Position numbers and translations under genes: made by a program
IMG/VR virus record: IMGVR_UViG_3300019776_000311
Coordinates: 1 to 33,580 of that record
Length of the DNA: 33,580 bases
Source: a virus
Direction: 5' to 3' (one strand)
Notes under the pieces: generated by a model
What the model was told of the DNA's origin: nothing
The model's database searches: none
Seen by the model: the letters and a program-made list of their open reading frames with translations, nothing else
Shown: positions 28,233-33,580 of the stretch, in pieces
Position numbering within the stretch: position 1 is the first letter of the stretch
How the letters are laid out: each line of letters begins with the position of its first letter

Positions 28233-28918
28233 CAGCCTGTGTAAATGTTTTGTGCGCCATTACCACGAGTGTCATAATCAAGCGAACGGCGACGAAGCGC
28301 GGCATTTTTAATGCTTATCAGCGAAATATTAGAATCCCTTTCCACTTGCGCTGGGACTTCCTGCCCGTATTCACCGCAAAGCGTTTTGGCCAGATTCTTG
28401 CGTATGGCAAAATCCCAGCCCGGTGGCAGTGACACATCGGTTGTCAAATCAGGGAATGAAGTAAACGGCTTTTCGCTCTGGATATGCAGTGTGTAGGACG
28501 TATTAGGAACAAAAAACAGCCTGATTTTTCCAATGGGAACCGCGCCATCATAGCTTAGCACTTCCGGCCGCCCGCTAAATGTCTTATCGGGAATATCGTT
28601 ATAATTGGCATCCGAGATGATAATAAGGTCGGTATCAAACCCGCCAGTTTGACGAATAAACGCGCTAGTGATGATATTAGGGCGAACCGTGTTAAATGTA
28701 CCGCCAGAGCCAATTGTATATTCACCAACGCCGCCGCTGATGGGGAAGTTTTCCCATATCAATGCATTAACAAGACCCGTAAAGTTAGACCACATGCCTA
28801 ACATTTGATTCATGAGCAAAAGCGCGTCATTGGTTTCGTCTGCGGTGGGGGATTCCGTTTTGGTCAGAATCCCCGCATCACGCATAGCGCCTTTAATGAG
28901 TGTAATGGCGCTGGTCAT
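28220..28918 (-). CDS. Head-tail connector / tail accessory factor (P22 gp4-like)
   Basis: The 232-aa protein opens with TSAITLIKGAMRDAGILTKT, then TADETNDALLLMNQMLGMWS. This is the helical N-terminus of gp4-type connector proteins that assemble beneath the portal. LPPGWDFAIRKNLAKTLCGE in the C-terminal half is also typical. It is longer than P22 gp4 (166 aa) because of a beta insertion (about 60-140), as in many gp4 relatives. I see no muramidase residues I can name. Confidence 0.87.
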   Translation of the reverse strand: MTSAITLIKGAMRDAGILTKTESPTADETNDALLLMNQMLGMWSNFTGLVNALIWENFPISGGVGEYTIGSGGTFNTVRPNIITSAFIRQTGGFDTDLIIISDANYNDIPDKTFSGRPEVLSYDGAVPIGKIRLFFVPNTSYTLHIQSEKPFTSFPDLTTDVSLPPGWDFAIRKNLAKTLCGEYGQEVPAQVERDSNISLISIKNAALRRRSLDYDTRGNGAQNIYTGWWPR

Positions 28919-28920
28919 GG

Positions 28921-29430
28921 TTATACCGTAGCGCTAAACGGTGTGATCGCTACGCCCGAACCTACGCCATGCACCTGAACCTGAAAGAGGTTAGTCTGCA
29001 CATCGCGCACCTCTACATAACTACCAATCAGGCCGCCCTGCGTGCTGCCGTTAAAGGTAATCGTATCAGAGGTTGTCGTAGTTCCAGTAGAAAGCGAAGT
29101 ACCGCCACTAGAGCCAATAGTTGCAACGCCACCCATAACGTCACTAGAGTTTGCAACTTTAATGGTGGTGGTGTTGCTGGTGATGCTGGTTCCAATATAA
29201 AAACGGAATACGTTACCAGTGCCAGAAGCAGCCGGAAGCGTAACCGCAATACCAGCAGCGCGGTTAAGGTTAATGATAGAACCCGAATCAGCAGCAGTCA
29301 CGGTATAAGTAGAGGCCGTAACAGCTACAGGCGGGGTCTGGTCTGCGTAAAGCTCAACAAAGTTGCTATTGGCTGCGTCTTTATCGGCTTTGGTAAAGCT
29401 GCCTTCATCGGGCAGTACTGTCCTTGCCAT
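28921..29430 (-). CDS. Head decoration or minor structural protein
   Basis: The 169-aa protein starts MARTVLPDEGSFTKADKDAA and is otherwise a Thr/Ser/Gly-rich beta domain (TYTVTAADSGSIINLNRAAG, then VTLPAASGTGNVFRFYIGT). This 'VTAADSGxxI...TLPAA' pattern is common in phage decoration, spike and fibre proteins. It lies just after the coat gene, separated by a hairpin, so a head surface protein is a fair inference. Confidence 0.7.
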   Translation of the reverse strand: MARTVLPDEGSFTKADKDAANSNFVELYADQTPPVAVTASTYTVTAADSGSIINLNRAAGIAVTLPAASGTGNVFRFYIGTSITSNTTTIKVANSSDVMGGVATIGSSGGTSLSTGTTTTSDTITFNGSTQGGLIGSYVEVRDVQTNLFQVQVHGVGSGVAITPFSATV

Positions 29431-29448
29431 AGTTTACTCCATAAATGC

Positions 29449-29470
29449 GGGGGTGGTGTTACCCACCCCC
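29449..29470. terminator. Strong GC hairpin between coat gene and next gene
   Basis: GGGGGTGG (29449-29456) and CCACCCCC (29463-29470) form a perfect 8-bp stem with a 6-base loop in the 46-base gap after the coat gene. On the minus strand (direction of transcription) it is followed by GCATTTATGG, not a proper U-run. It could be a leaky terminator or an mRNA-stabilising end that boosts coat over distal genes. Confidence 0.6.
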
Positions 29471-29476
29471 TATTGG

Positions 29477-30712
29477 TTAGCCGTTCAGAATCGCAGCGTG
29501 TTCAGCACGAGCCGCAACGATACCGCCAAGGAAGTCAAGGCGGTTAACAACGCGGTCTTGCAGTACGTCATACTGCTGAATGAAGCGCATGGTGATGCCT
29601 TTGTAGGTGCGCTGTTCAGCAATAATGGTATCGCTGGGGGTTACGAGCGGCAGGGAAACCATACGGAAAGCCGAGCTTGCATAAGCAAGGTTTTTCGTGA
29701 AGGTCTGCGAAGCCGAACCAGTGAACGTAATGGCCGAAGTTGAGGTCGGGAACGCGGTGATGTTCTGCTGAGCACCAGAAGCGGCAGCAGTGTACATCGC
29801 CGGGGAAACCGTCAGCGTAACGTCCGTGGAACCGTCACCAGCGCCACCAGTTACAACCACAAACTGCTGGAGATAGCCAAGATCCGCCTTGGTTACCGGA
29901 TGAACAGCGTTCACGCCAGCAATAGTAAAGGTCGTGCCAGCAGTAATCGTGCCAGTCGTAGTCGTTACACCGGTTACAACCAGAGTCGTGGAACCCTGAG
30001 TGGAAACGGTGGTTTTAACGGTTACGCCAGATACGTCAGTACCGTTGGTTTGCGAAGGCAGCAGGGTTGACTGCATCCAAGTAAAGCCATCAGCTTCTTT
30101 ATAGCGGCCTTTCTTAAATGCGCTGGAAACTTCGCCAGAGTCATTGAAATAACCTTTGCGAGAGTTAACAGCAGCACGCATTGCTTTCGGGCTGAGGGCG
30201 ATATATTTGTCCTCAGAGCCAAGCTGGTTTGCGATATATTCGCCAGCCTGCAATACGGTGTCGGTGCTGAAATCGTTGCTACCCGGAGTACCTACGTTCT
30301 GATAGGTAGCAAGGCAGGCGCGGCTGAGCAGTTCTTTTTCCACCTGCTGAGCCAGTACGGAAACGGCTGGCTTAACGGTGTTTTTGAACCAATCCTTGAA
30401 CTGCGACTCAGTGGCAAATTCCAGCGAGTTAGCAGCAAAAGGAATAACGCGACGAAACAGGGTCATCGGCACTTTCTGGATTACCACGTCCTGAATGGTC
30501 GAGGTGATGTCAGCAGTGGATGATTCGCTGTAAAGCGGCGGTTTAGCAACGTAGATGGTGTCGCCAGCCGAATAGCCGTTCATGCCCTGAAAATCAGAGG
30601 CGGGAACTTTTTCCAGCGTTTTGGCGAAGGGCATTGCGTCCTCGAGCATCGTCGCCGCCATTTCGGTGACAACGCCGGGGGCGTTTTTGAGAGTTAGAAA
30701 TGAGTTAGCCAT
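29477..30712 (-). CDS. Major capsid protein (P22 coat-like)
   Basis: The 411-aa product has the P22-type coat start MANSFLTLKNAPGVVTEMAA. LYSESSTADITSTIQDVVIQ and VPMTLFRRVIPFAANSLEFA follow in the HK97 core, with the terminal block TMRFIQQYDVLQDRVVNRLD. The Thr/Val-rich region (about 225-345) fits an inserted domain. Length is close to P22 coat (430 aa). AGGAG precedes the ATG. It follows the scaffold gene directly. Confidence 0.92.
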   Translation of the reverse strand: MANSFLTLKNAPGVVTEMAATMLEDAMPFAKTLEKVPASDFQGMNGYSAGDTIYVAKPPLYSESSTADITSTIQDVVIQKVPMTLFRRVIPFAANSLEFATESQFKDWFKNTVKPAVSVLAQQVEKELLSRACLATYQNVGTPGSNDFSTDTVLQAGEYIANQLGSEDKYIALSPKAMRAAVNSRKGYFNDSGEVSSAFKKGRYKEADGFTWMQSTLLPSQTNGTDVSGVTVKTTVSTQGSTTLVVTGVTTTTGTITAGTTFTIAGVNAVHPVTKADLGYLQQFVVVTGGAGDGSTDVTLTVSPAMYTAAASGAQQNITAFPTSTSAITFTGSASQTFTKNLAYASSAFRMVSLPLVTPSDTIIAEQRTYKGITMRFIQQYDVLQDRVVNRLDFLGGIVAARAEHAAILNG

Positions 30713-30738
30713 TGTAGTCTCCTATGGGTTTGAAATTG

Positions 30739-31503
30739 TTAAGAATCTAACCACTTCAGCAAATCCGAACCATGGAGGCTTTCCACGCCGCGAACCGATG
30801 AAGTGCCTTTACTTGGTGCAATAGGAGGTTGTGCTTTGGTTACTGGTTTCTGCATAGCCATTTTTCCGCGCTGTTCTGCCATTGCGATACGAACAGCAGC
30901 TTGTGCGGGTGTCATGTAGTAAATGTTTTCCAGATCGCCGGATTTAAGCACTTCGTAAAGCGCAGCCTCCGGGTTTTCCAAAGCGGAAAAGGCTTCATAA
31001 ACATGATCTGGTGCTTGATCGATAACTTGTGCGTGCGAGTCAACCAGCGTGCGGAATTCAGGGTTAGCGGCTTTAGCCTTGGCGATTTTTTCGCTTGTGG
31101 CATGAACCGCTTGAAGAAATTCCGGCGCATATTGTTTTTCAGCTTGCGGCGCTTGCTGCGGGGGCTGTTGCAATGCTTTCAGTTTATCGTCATAGATTTT
31201 CTGCTGCTGGCTGTATTCCAGCTTGGCGGCAATTAAATCTGCAACATCAGTATATGATTCCTCTTTCGGAGCCTTAGGGGCATTGGTGTGAAGTTCATAC
31301 AGCTCTTTAAAGCGGCGCAGTTCTTCTTTTTCTGCCCGTTCCCTTGCAAGCTGTTTGTCTTTACGGTTTGCGATTTCCTGTAAAGTCTGCGCCTTTTTCT
31401 GCCAATCGACCACTGGCTCTGCCTGTGGCGTAGGTTCTGCCGGGGATTCTGCCTCAACAGGCGCAACTTCTGGGATTTCTACGGTAATGCCATCTAATTC
31501 CAT
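30739..31503 (-). CDS. Scaffolding protein
   Basis: The 254-aa protein is acidic, Pro/Glu-rich at the N-terminus (VEIPEVAPVEAESPAEPTPQ). It then forms long charged coiled coils (QKKAQTLQEIANRKDKQLAR) and ends with a basic Ser/Pro tail. It lies between portal and coat, the scaffold position in P22-like phages, and has no enzymatic motif. AAAGGAGG lies seven bases before ATG. It directs procapsid assembly and is then released. Confidence 0.85.
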   Translation of the reverse strand: MELDGITVEIPEVAPVEAESPAEPTPQAEPVVDWQKKAQTLQEIANRKDKQLARERAEKEELRRFKELYELHTNAPKAPKEESYTDVADLIAAKLEYSQQQKIYDDKLKALQQPPQQAPQAEKQYAPEFLQAVHATSEKIAKAKAANPEFRTLVDSHAQVIDQAPDHVYEAFSALENPEAALYEVLKSGDLENIYYMTPAQAAVRIAMAEQRGKMAMQKPVTKAQPPIAPSKGTSSVRGVESLHGSDLLKWLDS

Positions 31504-31515
31504 AATAACCTCCTT

Positions 31516-33474
31516 TTACTCGCCGCCACTTGGCAACGGAACAGTGCTTAATTGCACTGCATTAATCTGAAGCTCCGCCCTGCGTAGCTCCAATTCCTGC
31601 TGTTTAATCTGAAGCTCGGCCATCTTGACCTGAGCGTCGATTTCAGCAATTCGCTCTTGTGACTGAGCCTGCGCCAGCGTTACCTGAGCTTTCATGCGCT
31701 CGGTTTCCTGCTTGGCGGCTTCAGTCTGTATTTTTACTTGATCGGCCTCTTGGGCTTGCGCCATGGCTTGCTTAAGCTGCGCATTTTCCTGCGCCAGTGC
31801 TACCATTTGTGCGTTTTCGCCTTCTTCCTGAAGATTTGCAGGCATCAGCTTTTTCATGCGCTCTGCCAGCACTTCAGCACCCGCCATGTCCATGGACTCA
31901 AAAAGTTTGTCGCCAATAATAGGCATCAGATCAGGGCTTGAGCGCGCCACATCACCAAGGAAAGCAGCAGTTTCTGCGCGGCGGGTGGTATAAGGCAGCG
32001 AAGTAGTTACCTTCATATCAAACTGCCCTTTGTTAAGATAATAATCGCGCTCTTGGCCTTCAACACGAGCGCCATTAATGCCAACTTCCTGCGTTTCGTC
32101 CTCAGTGTTTACAATGCGAATAATTTGCGGGGTATCGTAAGTGTCCCCCACAGCATACTGAAGCACACGGCCAACTTGACGCACAGATTTAGATAGGTTG
32201 TCGTTGAAGTGGAATGTTAAAACATCCGTCTGTTGAGAGCGCTGGGCAATGGCCACCCCAGAGGTTTCATTGCTTTTTGCGCCTAATGACGTATCGTAAA
32301 CGCCAGCCGTGGCTTTGATGTCCATCAGTGCGTTCTGGGAAGCCTGAAATAACCCCGGCGAAGTGGTTGGCGGCTGTTGGCGCTGCGGAGCTGGAAGCGG
32401 GTTCCCATTTTCGTCAAACGCATTATAGCGAATTACAGGGGTTTTACCCGGACGTTTGTAATCATTTTCCAGCCCTTCGGTTGCGCCAAGCGCGGCGATG
32501 AACGGCGCTTGCGGCTGGTTATCCAACACGTCACATTCAATGGATTTCCAGTAGTTGTAAAGCATCTGCGGGTCGCGTGCGCGGCGGGTAAGACTTACCA
32601 GATGGCGCTTGCCTTCATTCCAAAATTCTTCGCCATATACAGGAACAATGGGAATGTATTTACCCGGAAACACTCGTGGCTCCTCAAGATAGCCAGCACC
32701 ACTCATTTTGCTATGAATAACCTTGCGCTTAGTAATTGGACGGGTCTGGAGGTATTCATTGCCATCTTGCGCCATTTCAATAACGCCATCAGGACGCAAG
32801 CCAATCATGGCTTTTTCTTCTTTGATCTTAAACTGCTCAGCAATAATAATGCGGTCGTTTTCGTTTTTAATCATTGGCTGGCCAGCGTCAAAGCTAACCG
32901 GAGCCTCACCCGGATAAAGCCTTGCAAACGACTCTTTAGTCATCACATCCAGAATAGTGCAGTGCATTGCGTCTGAGCCATCAAGGTCTACGCTGTTAGC
33001 ATCCAGATACACCGCTAATGGGTTAATTACGCGCTTGATGCACAACCGCTGGTTAAAATCGAGGTCGGAGGCATATTCACGGTCTACACGAATAAACCCT
33101 ATAGACATCCTGACCGCGCACTGCGCTGCGAGGTCGTAAGCATCATCGGCATTTGAGGCGTATTGAATCCCGCGAATGAAATATTCAAATATCTCAGCGG
33201 TTTCCTTATCCGCCCCATCGCCAGCAATCATTTTAATCGCCGGGGTTTTCATGCGGATTTGATTCACCACGGAATTGATTAATTGCGCCGTGTGGTCAAT
33301 CTGGAGGGTTGCCTTGCCTGATTTGCGCCTGTCGTTGTAAAGCTGCTGAATCCACTGGCAACCCGGCTCCGCTGAAAGGAATTCACTATCTTCCTTGGCG
33401 TAACGGTAAATATCCCGCCAGTGCTGCTGGTCGGTTTGGCATAATTCAATAGCTTGCTTGATTTCGTTGGCCAC
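31516..33474 (-). CDS. Portal protein (P22 gp1-like)
   Basis: The 652-aa protein forms the ring at one capsid vertex through which DNA enters and leaves. Characteristic blocks are DQQHWRDIYRYAKEDSEFLS near the N-terminus, WIQQLYNDRRKSGKATLQID, NPLAVYLDANSVDLDGSDAM and SLTRRARDPQMLYNYWKSIE. The C-terminal ~100 residues are a Gln/Glu-rich coiled coil like the P22 barrel. I choose GTG 33474 (giving MANEIKQAIEL) over an ATG at 33513; GGTG lies seven bases upstream. The terminase gene precedes it across the circle junction. Confidence 0.92.
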   Translation of the reverse strand: MANEIKQAIELCQTDQQHWRDIYRYAKEDSEFLSAEPGCQWIQQLYNDRRKSGKATLQIDHTAQLINSVVNQIRMKTPAIKMIAGDGADKETAEIFEYFIRGIQYASNADDAYDLAAQCAVRMSIGFIRVDREYASDLDFNQRLCIKRVINPLAVYLDANSVDLDGSDAMHCTILDVMTKESFARLYPGEAPVSFDAGQPMIKNENDRIIIAEQFKIKEEKAMIGLRPDGVIEMAQDGNEYLQTRPITKRKVIHSKMSGAGYLEEPRVFPGKYIPIVPVYGEEFWNEGKRHLVSLTRRARDPQMLYNYWKSIECDVLDNQPQAPFIAALGATEGLENDYKRPGKTPVIRYNAFDENGNPLPAPQRQQPPTTSPGLFQASQNALMDIKATAGVYDTSLGAKSNETSGVAIAQRSQQTDVLTFHFNDNLSKSVRQVGRVLQYAVGDTYDTPQIIRIVNTEDETQEVGINGARVEGQERDYYLNKGQFDMKVTTSLPYTTRRAETAAFLGDVARSSPDLMPIIGDKLFESMDMAGAEVLAERMKKLMPANLQEEGENAQMVALAQENAQLKQAMAQAQEADQVKIQTEAAKQETERMKAQVTLAQAQSQERIAEIDAQVKMAELQIKQQELELRRAELQINAVQLSTVPLPSGGE

Positions 33475-33481
33475 TATAAAC

Positions 33482-33580
33482 ACCGTTTTATTGTGAATAA
33501 TAACACACCACAAAACGGCTTGCTATTTTTTACGACCAGCCAGCCCCTACAAATTCAATAGATGGTATTGGCTTCTTTGC
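33482..33580. repeat. Right copy of 99-bp terminal identity
   Basis: Identical to bases 1 to 99. It carries the leader of the portal gene and the last codons of the large terminase (33530-33580), showing that the two genes are adjacent on a closed circle. Confidence 0.95.

Noticed and set aside
28969-29547. 192-aa plus-strand open frame across the coat gap
   Set aside because: Covers an antisense of two Thr/Ser-rich structural genes and a hairpin; Ser/Arg/Asn-rich translation is a by-product of those.
32377-32976. 199-aa plus-strand open frame in the portal gene
   Set aside because: The portal is clear on the other strand; this frame has no ribosome site or neighbour and a shadow-like composition.
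33482-33580. Direct terminal repeat as a packaged genome end
   Set aside because: Its length equals an assembler k-mer and it cuts through terminase codons; P22-like packaging does not need such a repeat.
1-33580. CRISPR array, tRNA genes, insertion sequence or retron
   Set aside because: No regularly spaced repeats, no cloverleaf-like sequence with conserved T-loop, no transposase or reverse transcriptase motifs seen.

Overview
The window is one complete, circularly closed tailed-phage genome. Its first 99 bases are repeated exactly as its last 99 bases, so the unique length is 33,481 bp. The virion genes follow the order of short-tailed P22-like podophages: small and large terminase, P22-type portal, scaffold, P22-type coat, gp4-like connector, gp10-like DNA stabilisation protein, three ejection proteins, tail fibres. 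A T4-type (GH24) lysozyme and an inner/outer membrane spanin pair point to a Gram-negative host, probably a proteobacterium. The sequence does not fix the genus. I see no integrase, DNA polymerase, tRNA or CRISPR array.

There are two large transcription directions. Leftward (minus strand): starting near 4.5 kb with a ribbon-helix-helix regulator, the transcript runs through a PD-(D/E)XK-type nuclease, a small secreted peptide, a DUF1376 replication protein, an HNH-type nuclease and the terminases. It then crosses the contig ends (a circle junction) into portal, scaffold, coat, connector, ejection and fibre genes (33.5 to 19.3 kb). It ends with the lysis region (18.8 to 16.0 kb), which also carries an HTH-DEDD exonuclease-zinc ribbon fusion. 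A strong sigma70-like promoter at about 2.3 kb may drive the late part. Rightward (plus strand): 4.58 to 6.5 kb is a recombination cassette (ERF annealing protein, YqaJ exonuclease, a 78-aa protein with an SSB-like acidic tail). From 7.1 to 16.0 kb lies an accessory operon of tightly overlapping small genes. Among these are a 728-aa helicase-methyltransferase fusion, a PAPS-reductase-like PP-loop protein, and several DUF551-like proteins.

Regulation appears to centre on two look-alike control regions, at 4.51 to 4.57 kb and 7.07 to 7.12 kb. Each has a rightward TTGACA promoter overlapping a leftward TTGACT promoter and shares an 8-base element. Small DNA-binding proteins (RHH at 4.4 kb, Cro/YdaS-like HTH at 6.9 kb, double-HTH protein at 6.6 kb) lie beside them. 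A different 12-base motif is shared upstream of the helicase-methyltransferase gene and the 12.17 kb zinc-ribbon gene.

Most genes overlap their neighbours by 1, 4 or 8 bases, often with GTG starts, so translational coupling is the rule. Several short genes were recovered only by following these overlaps. The most notable points are the shared switch architecture, the SSB-tailed mini protein, the helicase-methylase fusion, the three-frame overlapping lysis cassette, and a small accessory gene interrupted by an in-frame TGA.
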